NCBI GenBank assembly: GCA_964035795.1
Contig: OZ038324.1
Span: forward strand, 6,851,206 to 6,915,205
Source of the DNA: Pterobdella sp. o SKG-2022
Lineage: Eukaryota > Annelida > Clitellata > Hirudinida > Piscicolidae
DNA: 64,000 nt
Direction: 5' to 3'
In this document: piece by piece, positions 43,801-58,003 of the stretch
Position numbering within the stretch: position 1 is the stretch's first letter
Layout of the letters: each line of letters begins with the position of its first letter
Notes under the pieces: generated by a model
What the model was told of the DNA's origin: nothing
The model's database searches: none
Seen by the model: only the letters and a program-made list of their open reading frames with translations
Made by a program: the position numbers and the translations under genes

Positions 43801-46390
43801 TTTTTGTTTTTTTCATTATATTTTTTTATTACCGTGGGTGATTCCCAGCATATTGTTCCAGTGTTACAGATTTGGGCGTGTTTAGAAATGCCACTTATAT
43901 TTTCATCTTGTTTGGTGGATTCCACATCTTTTTTATGTTGGAACATCCTGGTGGCAATATTCACCCTTGTCTGTCCAAAATATGCCTTATTTTGGTTACA
44001 AGAACAATGTATTTTGTATACACCTTTTTTTTGCATTCTGTCAGTTTTGTTGTTGCATAGAATGCTTCCTAATTTAGGTCCTGCATGTGTATAATAGCTA
44101 ACATTATTCCTATTGAAGGCTTTCTTTAGGGCATTGTTGAGGTGTTTTATATAGGGGATGGAGACATGTGTTATATTGTTATTTATTTTGTACTCTTTTG
44201 TTTTGTTTCTTGTTCTTAGGCGATTTTTATATTTATCTTGTTTTGTTTTTGGTTTATAATTTTTTATTATTGTGTCTATTTTATGTTTGTTATACCTGTT
44301 ATCTTGGAAATTCATTTTTAGGTAATTTAATTCATGTTCTAGGAGGTCTTGTTTTGAGCAAAAAGTGTAGGCTCTGTTTAGGGCCCTTTTTAACACTCCA
44401 ATCCACGTTTTAGGGTCCTGATTTGATTTTAGATTAATGGTCAGGCCCGTGTTGGATGGTTTCCTATAGACAGTGGTGTTTAGGGATCCATTTTCCTCTT
44501 TGATAATTAATGTGTCTAAAAATAAAATTCTGTTGTTTTTTTTTTATTTCACAGGTGAATTTTAGCGCTAGATGCACTTTATTTAGGCATTTTAAAAATT
44601 TAAGTGTTCTATTTTTTCTTCATTTTGTTTTATTATTCCAAAGGTATCATCCATTTAGACATATAAAGCTCGTGGTTTCTTTATTTTTTCTTTTTTAGCC
44701 AGTTTTAATGCTTCTTCTATCGTGTAGTCCATATATATTTGTGCTATGACTACCATTAGGCTAAGTCCTATAAAACCCGAACCTTCATGTCGTATTGTTG
44801 GTTTTTATGTTTGAAGTTTGAGGTGAGGCAAAGGTTGATGAGTTGGCATATATCATCCACATTGAGTTTTGTTATTTTTATTAATTTGTTTTTGAATTTT
44901 TTGTCTTATTATTTCAATAAATTTGGTGAAAGGTATAGATGGGTAGAGGGCTTCCGCATCGAAACTTACTAGTTGTTTATCTGGTTTGATTTTTAAGCTT
45001 TTTATGTTTTTGATGAAAGTTTAGGAGTTTTTACACATGAATTTAGATTTATCTATTGATGAGTTAATTATTTGTGTTAAGAATGAGGCAATGGCTTCTT
45101 GGGAGCAATTTCGGTGTGAAATGATATTTCTTGCTGGATAATTCTTTTCTGGTTTGTGGGCTTTTATTAGAACGTAAGAATATGGTGTTGTAGATCCTGA
45201 TTGGTAAATTTTTTTATAATCTATTTCTTCGAGTTTATTGCTTTTTTTGAATTCGAGTAATTTCTTTTTTATTTTTTTTTTAAGGATTTTGTTTTGTCTG
45301 TGTTTTCTGGTTTAATGTTTTGAAAAGCTTCTATAGCTTTTTCATGCAGCATTGACGGGTAAGTGTCACAAAACCTAGTCCTTTATCTTTTTTTAAATAA
45401 ATGTATCAAAAAATTCTTCATAAAAAATTGAAAATAAAAAGTTATTCAAATAATATAAAAAAAAGATACATAAGATGTCTCTAAAAAATGATATATGCTA
45501 ATTAAACCCTCCTTTAGGCAACAATAGCTTGCAAAGAAGTAGACGATGGTTTTGAGTTTGAGTGGGTAGCAATCAGAGAGGGAGTTTATTTTATAAAACT
45601 GAACTTTTGTCATGTCAATGTTCCTGGCTGTCCCTTCAAAGCTGTCATTGGATGTATGTGAGATTTTATTCATTAAAGATTTGAAACAATTTCAGCACAA
45701 ATGAGCTATGAAACATGTTAAATCAACTTGCTTCAAGATTGCTTATGCAATAAACACTGTTCACAACTTTTTTTTCTTTGAAATATACGCATATATAACG
45801 ATACGTGTGTTTTATTTTTTATGTATTACACGCAAAATCAATGATTGCTTGCAGCAAAAGTAGACGAGTCGGACCCAGTTGAAACGTCGAATTTCAGTGT
45901 TGAAGTGTGTGAGAAATCAAATAAAGTGAAACAATTTATTGGGAATGCATCAAAGGTAAATATTGATGGCAAAGGACTCACTGGGAAGCATATTAGCAAT
46001 AGAGCTGCCACGTTCAACGTCGATATCAAAGAAGCAGGTCTTTTTAACGGTTTTCCATAAATGCTTCTGCACTTTTGAACTTTTCACTATTGCATGTTAC
46101 TTATAAAAAACTAATCCTGGGTCAATGCCATAAAAAATTAAGAATATTTCTGATTTTATTATATTTATTCAAACCGTTTCTAAAAATCCCCTCAAACAGG
46201 GTCAGGATTGCTAACAATAGCTATGATTTCACCCACTGGCAATCCTGTAAAGGAATTATCTTATAAGAAACATCGTCAAACAATCTACGTAGTTTCGTAC
46301 GTGCCTGAAGAAAAGGGTGAACACCAGCTGTATGTACAATGGGGGGAGAGGGACGTAACGGGAAGCCCTTTCAACATCCTTGTCAATTGA
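34827..46390 (+). CDS. Filamin, C-terminal half (about repeats 16-24)
   Basis: Filamin cross-links actin and scaffolds receptors through Ig-like repeats. Exons: 34822-34879, 35818-35882, 37646-37774, 38930-39006, 39185-39284, 39388-39546, 39732-39859, 40011-40086, 40171-40236, 40354-40443, 40726-40854, 40950-41114, 41433-41534, 41777-41889, 42098-42187, 42350-42412, 42616-42904, 43073-43152, 45518-45653, 45855-46037, 46200-46390. All phases close: about 827 residues from ATG 34827. Repeat marks include ITAYGPGLYKGSRGQ, GSPFQITVGD, VKATGDTSEAKTG, GSPFLLSV, GSPFQYTVDE, LVRATGDGLSKGA and the terminal GSPFNILVN. A repeat-free insert (about 35 residues) before the last repeat matches hinge 2. The calpain hinge 1 and calponin-homology domains are absent. 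The first exon has a 3' splice site in front, so ATG 34827 may be internal to a longer transcript. Confidence 0.9.
43683..45390 (-). mobile_element. Penelope-like retroelement, broken, antisense in a filamin intron
   Basis: On the minus strand a reverse transcriptase can be followed with stops and shifts. It has YPARNIISHRN, then motif A LVSFDAEALYPSIP, a catalytic MDDTF near 44655, and VYRKPS-like and NLKSNQDPKTW tracts. An intact 237-codon stretch at 43683-44396 ends the protein. It carries a GIY-YIG endonuclease domain: GVYKIHCSCNQ, then AYFGQTR, then an Arg on the next helix (ATRM). Reverse transcriptase plus GIY-YIG is the signature of Penelope-like elements. At least two in-frame stops (before MDDTF and in the middle) make this copy inactive. 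Confidence 0.88.
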
Positions 46391-47638
46391 TCCATGCTTT
46401 GTGCAGATTATAATTTTATACTATGATTACTACTATGTTTAAACTCACCAGGTCTAATAATGATTGCCATGTTTAAACGGTATTTTGGGTTTTATATATT
46501 AGGTTTTGAATTCTTAGAGTGAAAGATAATTAAAAATTTAGACAGTTTGAAAAATTTTTAGCCATAGAAAAGATAAAAAACATGATGAATTTGACGTTTT
46601 AGACAAAAATATAACTGCTGATGGAGAAAGCTTTAAAGGAGTTTTTGTATGGTATTTGGTTGATTGTGGTGAGGAAAACACAATGTCATTTTTAGGTTTC
46701 TTTAGGTTTTTACCCGTTGCGATTGAGAATTTTTGAGCATGTACAAGATTTTTCATTTCTTTAATTTATTGAATTCTAATATAGGAAATGAACTTTCAAA
46801 TGACAAAAAATAATAGAAAAAGATTTCCTTGTGATTTTGCATTATTTCTTAAATGCGCTTGAATTATCTACTGCCATGCAGCGGGAACGTGTTGAAACCT
46901 AGATTTGTGTTGGTGAGAAATCGTTTAAATAAAAAAATATTTATCGCAATAAATTGACTTTCAAATTTGAAATTGCGTTTTATTTGGAAAGTTAATTAAA
47001 TTTATTTTGTTTTTTAGAAAAACTAATAAACCTTTTAAAGTATTTTCTTTTATTCTGGCCGCAATGATTTATAAAAAAAGAAATATTTTTTAATTAAAAA
47101 GCTCATAAAAACTTAGTTATTCTGAACAACATTTTATCCTAGTTTAATTTTATTTGTGAAATTCCGTCGTAAAAATCATAACTTTTCAGTCACTTGTTTC
47201 CGTAAAACTATTTAAGATCATGTGTTAAAATCTCGCACAATGGTTGTTGTTATTCGCTCATTGAACGTGGGAGTTCGATAAGCTAAACATAATTCTTATT
47301 CATTATTAAACTTTTCCAAAGCTAAATTTTATATATAGTAGAGTTTATTATAGAAGTTTCAACTGAAACTTAATATTGAAATAAACGTTTTGTAAAATTA
47401 GTTTCGATATATATGGAAGTGGGTGTTTGGTATTGTAAAATCTTTCATAAGCGACTAAACTATATGTAAGTTAGTTTTGAAAATGGATCAATGTAACTTT
47501 TCACCGCATTAAAATATCAAAGACTTTACCAAGCAATGAATAAAAAATAATTTTAACAACATTCTATTCCAGTTATGAGAAACAAAACTATTAAGACAAA
47601 TCGACCCTCAAAAGAGCCCAAATACTATAACACAACCC
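46391..47638. other. Convergent intergenic region, filamin and antistasin-like gene
   Basis: This AT-rich sequence holds the 3' UTRs of filamin (+) and of the small Cys-rich gene (-). The open frame 46538-46756 (-) is short and unrecognised. No RNA gene or mobile element was identified. Confidence 0.5.
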
Positions 47639-50465
47639 TTATTTAAACGATTCCTCAATTGGTTTGAAGCATTCATAGTTTGGTTCTACTCCAAGCCGGA
47701 TGGCCCACGAAAAACACTGTTCGCCTTCTCCGCACTCCAGCTGCGGAAGTTTTCATGATTTTGAAGAGTTATTTGGTGCAGTGGAAGTATTTTGAGTGGT
47801 TGGTAGTGAGTGTAATGGTAGAATATTATGTGTAATAACTAAGGATTAATGAAAAGTTGAGTTTGTTGGAAGTTTTAGTTTTTATAAAAGAAAACTATCA
47901 AAAAAAATTTTTCATTTTACAAATTGTTGTTTTTGAACAATTAATCAAAAAAATGGCTACAGGATGCCTCTAAAGAATGTGACATAACTATGAAAAGTTA
48001 GCCTGATAAAAAGAAAGGGTATTGATGAAAAAACGTTAAGCCGGCGTTTTGAGAACTAATAGTGGATACATAGAAAGATGCAGATCAATTTTTTCATTCG
48101 TATTATCGTTATCAACAAACTTATTGTGTTCAATATTAATAGTTTCTGAAATTCATCGAAACAACAAAAGTTTAACTAAAGATAATATTGTCTTATTGTT
48201 TATATTATTAATTTTTTTTTGAGATTATTGTTGTTGTTGTTATTAACCTCTATGCATGGATCATTGCAAGTGCATGTCTTGCAGTTGTTAGCATCCATGA
48301 GGAAGCCAGAACGGGGACACGATTTTCTGCACGATAGGTTGGGGCACTGTTTAACTGGATGGAGTTCAAATAGTTTGGATAGCACTTTTTTTTAGGATTT
48401 CGAATGTTGAATTAAATTATGGAATAAATTCAAAAAGTTAAATAAATGAATAAAGAATTTTTTGGGTATGATCATAGATAATAAGTAATCTGATAAGAAC
48501 AAGCAACTTACATGGAACGCATACAGCCGATTGGTCAGTGCATGGTGTACCGTTAGGACACTCTATCGGTCTCATTTCGCATGACTTTCCTGCCCCGCAG
48601 TGTCCATTCTGGCAAGTAGGTAGGTAGGTAGGTAGGTAGGTAGGTAGGTAGGTAGGTAGGTAGGTAGGTAGGTAGGTAGGTAGGTAGGTAGGTAGGTAGG
48701 TAGGTAGGTAGGTAGGTAGGTAGGTAGGTAGGTAGGTAGGTAGGTAGGTAGGTAGGTAGGTAGGTAGGTAGGTAGGTAGGTAGGTAGGTAGGTAGGTAGG
48801 TAGGTAGGTAGGTAGGTAGGTAGGTAGGTAGGTAGGTAGGTAGGTAGGTAGGTAGGTAGGTAGGTAGGTAGGTAGGTAGGTAGGTAGGTAGGTAGGTAGG
48901 TAGGTAGGTAGGTAGGTAGGTAGGTAGGTAGGTAGGTAGGTAGGTAGGTAGGTAGGTAGGTAGGTAGGTAGGTAGGTAGGTAGGTAGGTAGGTAGGTAGG
49001 TAGGTAGGTAGGTAGGTAGGTAGGTAGGTAGGTAGGTAGGTAGGTAGGTAGGTAGGTAGGTAGGTAGGTAGGTAGGTAGGTAGGTAGGTAGGTAGGTAGG
49101 TAGGTAGGTAGGTAGGTAGGTAGGTAGGTAGGTAGGTAGGTAGGTAGGTAGGTAGGTAGGTAGGTAGGTAGGTAGGTAGGTAGGTAGGTAGGTAGGTAGG
49201 TAGGTAGGTAGGTAGGTAGGTAGGTAGGTAGGTAGGTAGGTAAGTAGGTAGGTAGGTAGGTAGGTAGGTAGGTAGGTAGGTAGGTAGGTAGGTAGGTAGG
49301 TAGGTAGGTAGGTAGGTAGGTAGGTAGGTAGGTAGGTAGGTAGGTAGGTAGGTAGGTAGGTAGGTAGGTAGGTAGGTAGGTAGGTAGGTAGGTAGGTAGG
49401 TAGGTAGGTAGGTAGGTAGGTAGGTAGGTAGGTAGGTAGGTAGGTAGGTAGGTAGGTAGGTAGGTAGGTAGGTAGGTAGGTAGGTAGGTAGGTAGGTAGG
49501 TAGGTAGGTAGGTAGGTAGGTAGGTAGGTAGGTAGGTAGGTAGGTAGGTAGGTAGGTAGGTAGGTAGGTAGGTAGGTAGGTAGGTAGGTAGGTAGGTAGG
49601 TAGGTAGGTAGGTAGGTAGGTAGGTAGGTAGGTAGGTAGGTAGGTAGGTAGGTAGGTAGGTAGGTAGGTAGGTAGGTAGGTAGGTAGGTAGGTAGGTAGG
49701 TAGGTAGGTAGGTAGGTAGGTAGGTAGGTAGGTAGGTAGGTAGGTAGGTAGGTAGGTAGGTAGGTAGGTAGGTAGGTAGGTAGGTAGGTAGGTAGGTAGG
49801 TAGGCAGTCGATGTAATTGATTTTCACATATATCAATTGTTTTGTGCAATAACAATGATAGATCAAAAACTTATTCACCCTGTCACTGCAAAGAGTGAGA
49901 CAGACTTTACAAGCACAGTCGGTAGTGTTACCCATCTTGACATAGTAAAACTGGTGACATGGTTGGTTGTTCCATTTGCATGGAGGACACTCAGACGGCG
50001 ATGAAGCTACTGTTAGTGTTGTGTTGTTGTTTGTGTTGATTTTTTTGTTGGTGGGGCTGTGTCGTTTTTATAGTTTTTTTTGTTTATTCAAAGTTTTCTT
50101 AGTATGTTGTTTTTGTGATTTTTCAAGTATTTTGTGTTGGCTTAATGTTGATTTAAATGCAGAATTCGATTTCTGTTGTTTTGGTGTGTTTTAATGTTGT
50201 TATAGATGCCTTTCTCATGATACGATTATGTATGTATTTTCCCATTAAATAACTGAGTTTATATGCAGAAAAAACTGTATTGTTATGCGTATCAAATTCA
50301 GCTCAAAAATTTTATATTATGATAGAATATTGTCAACTTCCAGCATCATCATAATCATAATATATTCTTTATTTTATTTTAGATCGATTGGTTAATTTTT
50401 ATCTTATTAAACGTACCTTGAATGAGGAAAACTGAATAAGTTACCAAGAATATTGCTGGAAACAT
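47639..50465 (-). CDS. Secreted Cys-rich protein with an antistasin-like domain
   Basis: Five exons on the minus strand join in phase: 50465-50417, 50009-49879, 48608-48512, 48354-48248 and 47740-47639, giving 161 residues. The first exon encodes a typical signal peptide ([20 protein letters not shown]). About 26 cysteines follow. Segments are [27 protein letters not shown]-like and [14 protein letters not shown], then [15 protein letters not shown] with [10 protein letters not shown]. That last pattern fits an antistasin-type inhibitor motif (C-C-C-GF-D-GC-C-C). The C-terminus is CGEGEQC and [12 protein letters not shown]. Antistasin domains commonly inhibit serine proteases, so an extracellular inhibitor or matrix role is a reasonable inference. 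Intron 2 is nearly all a (TAGG)n array on the + strand. I do not recognise a specific orthologue. Confidence 0.82.
48617..49804. repeat. (TAGG)n tetranucleotide array, about 297 units
   Basis: There are 1188 bases of TAGG (CCTA on the minus strand) with a single interruption, G to A at 49243. It occupies most of the second intron of the antistasin-like gene. It ends 6 bases from the terminal CAG of that intron, so on the transcribed strand the CCTA units form the pyrimidine-containing tract of the 3' splice site. It produces a meaningless PTYL open frame of 460 codons. Confidence 0.99.
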
Positions 50466-53467
<3,002 letters not shown>

Positions 53468-56400
53468 ATGCAAGAAAAAGTAAGTTGTTAAAAAAATGTT
53501 TCATGTTTGAAATACGCTTCAACTAATCATTGGATATTCCAATATCAAAATTTGTAAAAAGATGATTATAAATATTACAAAGGTAAGCGAAGAAGATAAG
53601 ACAAGATGCTTAGAGTTGATGAAAGCCATTGAATTCAATCTAAAAACAACCACCAAACAATATAAAACTTTACTAGACTCTATTATACAAGATGACCCTA
53701 ACCCAAAAAAAGTTTCTATTTTAACTTTTACTATAATATGTTCAATAAATTTTATCTTGGAAATTACGAGATAGTTTAAACTAGAATTAAAATTTTTTTT
53801 ATATTCAATTTATCTACGTGCAACTCATTTAAGTAATTATTTATGTTATCATTTTTATTAGTTATTTTCAAAAGACAAACACAAAAGTTTTATTAAAGAT
53901 ATCTTGAAATTTTTTTCAAGAAAATTCTTTATTTCCAAACAATTAATCAAAAATTTAATTTTTTCATACAAAAACCTTTATTTGTTTCAATAAAAAGCTT
54001 TGTGTCTATTTTCTACCTTTCTGTTTTCCAGGCTTTTTTACTTCACTAACATATTATTATTATAAAATAGAAGTTCAAACATCTGATGTTAAACTTTCCC
54101 AAGCTTTTAAAAATATTCTTCTCTATATGAATCAGGGTCATCCATTATTGAAGCTGGTAATGAGAGAGTTGTCGTCCTACATTAAGAACTTGGCAGTCAT
54201 AATGGCCTCAAAGGTACAAGGCATCTCCATCCAAGATTCCCCAGCTGTTTGGAGCTTGGTTGTGTCGAGAACTGTGAGTTTTTATTGGTTTTTCTATTTT
54301 ATCCATTATTATTATTATTGTTAGCATTTCTTGTTACTCGTTTGATATTTTTTGTGTTATATAAGAGAAATCTATGTTCTTGTTGTTATCTTATTTATAC
54401 TAGAGTTTCATTGCAATGTTCATGTACATCTCATTACATACTCAATCTTCATTAAGACTAATTGCTCGCTACACAAAACTGAACCTCACACATTATACCA
54501 CTTCCAACCACCTAAGGTGTTGAGTAAGTTGTTTGAGGTGGAGAAGAAGTTGAAGTATGAGTTGGAACAGAGCAACAACAAGAAAACATCAGCCTCTATG
54601 GGTTTGTGTTGGTGTGGTGAGAAACAGGGAAGAAGGTTTTTCCACCATTCAAATTCTTCATAGTTCTATTTTTATGGTGTTAGACATAAAAACACACTAT
54701 GAAACTAGTGCTAATTTTTGGTCCAAAATGGAGTCAAACTGAGTAAAATTAGATAACTAATCTGAGGCTTTACCAGCTGAGCTATACTGATCAAACATGT
54801 AAAAACAATGTCAAAGTATATGTATTTAAAACATCTCAATGGTTTATTGATTAAAACTATGAAGCTTTTCATGAATATAACTCACATTTCAATATTTCCA
54901 TACCAAGTATCAATGTAAGTAGGATGATCTTCAGGTAATTCTAATTTGAGTTTTTTTTGTCTAACAATAGGTTCCACTTGGAGTCATTTCATGATATAGT
55001 AATCACAAAGTTTGCAAAATATATTATGATAAGGTTTTACTTATCGTAAATTGTTTCATATTGTGAAGAAATTATATAGAATTTAATATGAATGCCTAAA
55101 AAATTTTGAAGTGGTATCAACACAGTATTAGAATATTATGCTACAACTATATGTTAACTATGTTCCATCACTATTTTAATGATGGGGGATACAATGTGTA
55201 TAATGATGATGCAATGCAACCACAGAAGATAATCCTTTGAACTTGAATCCTGGTATTGAAAACTTGTGTTCAGTGAGTTCACCCTTTTTTTGATTTTCCT
55301 AAGTATTATTTTTCATCATTTTTATTATTATTCACCATGAAAAACAATTTTTTTATTATGATTGTTTATAATTATTTTTTCATTTATTATTATTATTACA
55401 TTATTTTTTGTAATTGATGTTACATCAGGAAGATGAAGATGAAGAAGATGAGGAGGAGGAAGAGAAAAAAGATGGGGCAAATGATAATGATGACAAGGAT
55501 CAAATATACAAGCCATCAAAGAGATTTCCCAAGTTTTACGGTTATTGTTACACTTCATTTAAATATGTTATTTTTGAGCTTAGTAATAATGAGGCAAACA
55601 TTATGATCATATGTGGATATAATCACATCACCTCATCATCATTACAATTACAACAACCACTTCAACGTTAACAATATCACCACAACCGTTAAAATCACAA
55701 CAACCATCTCAACATTATTAACATCACACAACCATTACAATTACAACAACCATCTCAACATTATCGACATTACCACAACCATTACAATCACAACAACCAC
55801 CTCAACATTATCAACATCACCTCAACATTATCAACATCACCACAACCATTGTAACTGATTAACAATTATTATTATTGCTCGCCCTCTGTTGAGAAAAACG
55901 AACTCTAAACTAGATGATGATAATGATATTACTACTTCAACGTCCATACTATCACTGAAGTGGTTGTTAGAATTACCAAACCATTCCATTTGCCACCGTT
56001 ATTATTATTCTTGTTATTTTTATCATTATTGCTGTTTTTACTATATTATACCATCAAAACCAACAGATGAACCTACCAGCAACGACAAAGGTCAGAAGAG
56101 GTTGCAGGTGAGAAGGAGTGTTCTAAATGATCTTAGGGCAGAGTTCACCGATCAGCCTTTGGAGTACTATGTTGGTTTTTTTTATTTTTTATATTATTAT
56201 TATTATTTTTGTTGCATTCAATCATTTTTATATCACGTTTTTATTTTTAAAAATTTTATATCTTTATTTCATTATTATTATTATTAGGATGGTTCAGGGG
56301 TAGATAGACGGACATCAAGAAAGAAGGAAGAGGAAAGGACACAGTGAGATCTATAACACATATTATTAAAAAATGTTCCATCAGAATTCCTAAACGTCAA

Positions 56401-57237
56401 TTAAGAATGATGCAGTTCAAACTGATATACACATATAAAAAAATAAATCTTTTTTAGTATAAAGAAAATGCATTATAAACTTGTATGGAAGGTAAGGAAT
56501 CAATATGAGTTAATGTATGAGTGGTAATAAATTACAAACTGGTTTGCAGGTATGAAGAAAGTCACTTTGTAAGACTTCAAACGTCGAAAAAAGATAAGGT
56601 TGCTTTGAGTTTTATTCGATTGATTTAAGTTCCATTAGTTTGTTTCAATTAGTTTATTCAATTGTCATAGGTAGTCCATTTAATTGTTTCAATTTGTTTA
56701 TTCAGTTGTTTAACTTAGTTCTCTTATTAAAATATTTTATTGCTTAATATTTTTGAAATTAATTTATTCATTTTAGTTAGAAACCACAATTTTAATTTTT
56801 CATCTTTTAAAACAAATTATATAATCAATATAACTATATATGGAATTTATAAATTGGCATTTTTCAAACCAGGTGGCAGCACGTAGAATGAGTTCGTTCG
56901 ATGATGTGATTGGACCAATACACTCGGTAAGCTAGTCAATTTTCATTATTTTTTGATCTCAATATATGATCTAGTATTTTGCTCAGATTTAAGATATTTT
57001 ATTTTTTTTTTCTCGAGAAAAAATTAGTTGTTTTTGATTTTAAATTTTTGAACTTTTTCATAACAGATGGCATAATTTTGTTTTTTTAAATATATTTTTT
57101 ATTTTAACTCGACCTCTGCGGCGAGTTTTTTTGTTAATCTATTGAATAGTGTAGAAATCATCAATTTTTTTGTATGGCAGGGTGAGAAGAAAAAGAACAA
57201 GCGCAAGTCATTACGGGGGAAGAAAAAAAGTTTGTAA
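53468..57237 (+). CDS. NGDN: Neuroguidin (Sas10/Utp3/C1D family)
   Basis: This is a nucleolar and cytoplasmic protein related to yeast Lcp5. The family acts in small-subunit ribosome biogenesis, and vertebrate neuroguidin also binds eIF4E. Exons: 53468-53479, 53583-53711, 54136-54273, 54517-54601, 55226-55272, 55429-55540, 56067-56170, 56288-56343, 56550-56598, 56873-56926, 57181-57237. Phases close to give 280 residues (human about 315). The N-terminal helical Sas10/C1D domain includes GHPLLKLVMREL and VLSKLFEVEKKLKYELEQ. Next come the conserved ENDPL-like EDNPLNLNPG, an acidic run (exon 6), RRSVLNDLRAEFTDQP and YEESHFVRLQTSKKDK. A Lys/Arg-rich tail (KKKNKRKSLRGKKKSL) is a likely nucleolar signal. 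Exon 1 codes only four residues, and its junction to exon 2 (TTACAAAG/GTAAGC) is the weakest. Confidence 0.9.
54690..54796 (-). repeat. tRNA-derived SINE, copy 2 (diverged)
   Basis: On the minus strand the A-box region TATAGCTCAGCTGGTAAAG is well kept. The anticodon arm (TTAGTTATCTAA) is altered and the B-box weak (AGTTTGACTCC). Downstream, CACTAGTTTCATAGTGTG matches the body of copies 1 and 3. It lies in intron 4 of neuroguidin, about 90 bases after the exon. Confidence 0.72.
55620..55850. repeat. Minisatellite with CAACATTATCAACATCACC-like units
   Basis: There are several diverged copies of a unit of about 55 bases, built from ACAACCATCTCAACATTAT, AACATCACCACAACC and ATTACAATCACAAC words. 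It is the C/A-rich part of the intron between neuroguidin exons 55540 and 56067. On the transcribed strand it is a chain of CA-rich motifs. Confidence 0.75.
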
Positions 57238-58003
57238 TGAAAGCTATCTTTTAATGATTATTTTTGATAATGTATCAATTTACTATCAAATCATTGCCTC
57301 TTTTTATAATAAGATTTATATATTTAAAAAATTTCATCACGAAAAATCTTAAAACATTGACAGGCAAGAAATTCAAGAGCAAATAGACTTTTTCAAATAT
57401 ACTTTGTTGGCTTCAAATTTATTTTAAAATCGTCACTTCAAGATTGCTGTCAGTCAGCTAGAAAATAGCACGATTGGAAGCTTAGAAAGTAAAAAAACTA
57501 AATTAATTATAAATAAACTATAAAAAAGCAAGTGAAATACATCATCTTTAAGCATCTTAAATAATTTCTTCAGCAACATGATCAAATGGTAGCATACGAA
57601 TAAAGTGGTGATGAAATAACCAAGAAGTTTTCACGGGTTTATTACGAAGCTTCAAAATTTACAATAAGATCATCTATCAATTACTTGATGTGTGATTTTA
57701 TTGTAAATTGTGAAGTTTCGTAATAAACTTTTAAAAACATCTGTATTATAGCATTACCACTTTTTATTATTCCCCTGTAAAACGCACTCAACAACGATAA
57801 ACTGCAACCCACAACGCCACAAAAATGGTAAATAACTAATAGCCCATCAGTCCTTCTTGAGGTAAAGATTTTAACAATGGCAGCTTGGATTCCTTTTCTT
57901 GCCTGTCATGTGGTTTTTTAAGTTATAAATGAGGTTGCAGAATGAGTATTATGGTACTTGTAGTTTTGTTCTGGTTATTGTTTTAACGGAATGGAAAATA
58001 TTT
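57238..58003. other. Convergent intergenic region, neuroguidin and CFAP58
   Basis: The two genes meet tail to tail here, so both 3' UTRs lie in this stretch. Its main feature is the large inverted repeat at 57599-57770. If CFAP58 has a further short 3' exon beyond 58004, it would also be here, but I could not identify one. Confidence 0.5.
57599..57770. repeat. Inverted repeat of about 72 bases per arm, hairpin or MITE-like
   Basis: The arm 57599-57670 and the complement of 57694-57770 match well. The inner part is best: GTTTATTACGAAGCTTCA against GTTTATTACGAAACTTCA, followed by AATTTACAATAA in both. The loop is about 23 bases. The ends contain AATAAAGTGG in one arm and AATAAAAAGTGG in the other. 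There is no coding capacity. Confidence 0.85.

Noticed and set aside
43798..44413. Plus-strand open frames of 60-98 codons in the filamin intron
   Set aside because: They are complements of the Penelope-like element coding sequence.
48617..49804. Telomere-like repeat
   Set aside because: The unit is TAGG, not TTAGGG or another known telomeric unit, and it lies inside an intron.
48553..49935. 460-codon PTYL open frame on the minus strand
   Set aside because: It reads through the (TAGG)n array and overlaps real exons of the antistasin-like gene in part; the array is intronic.
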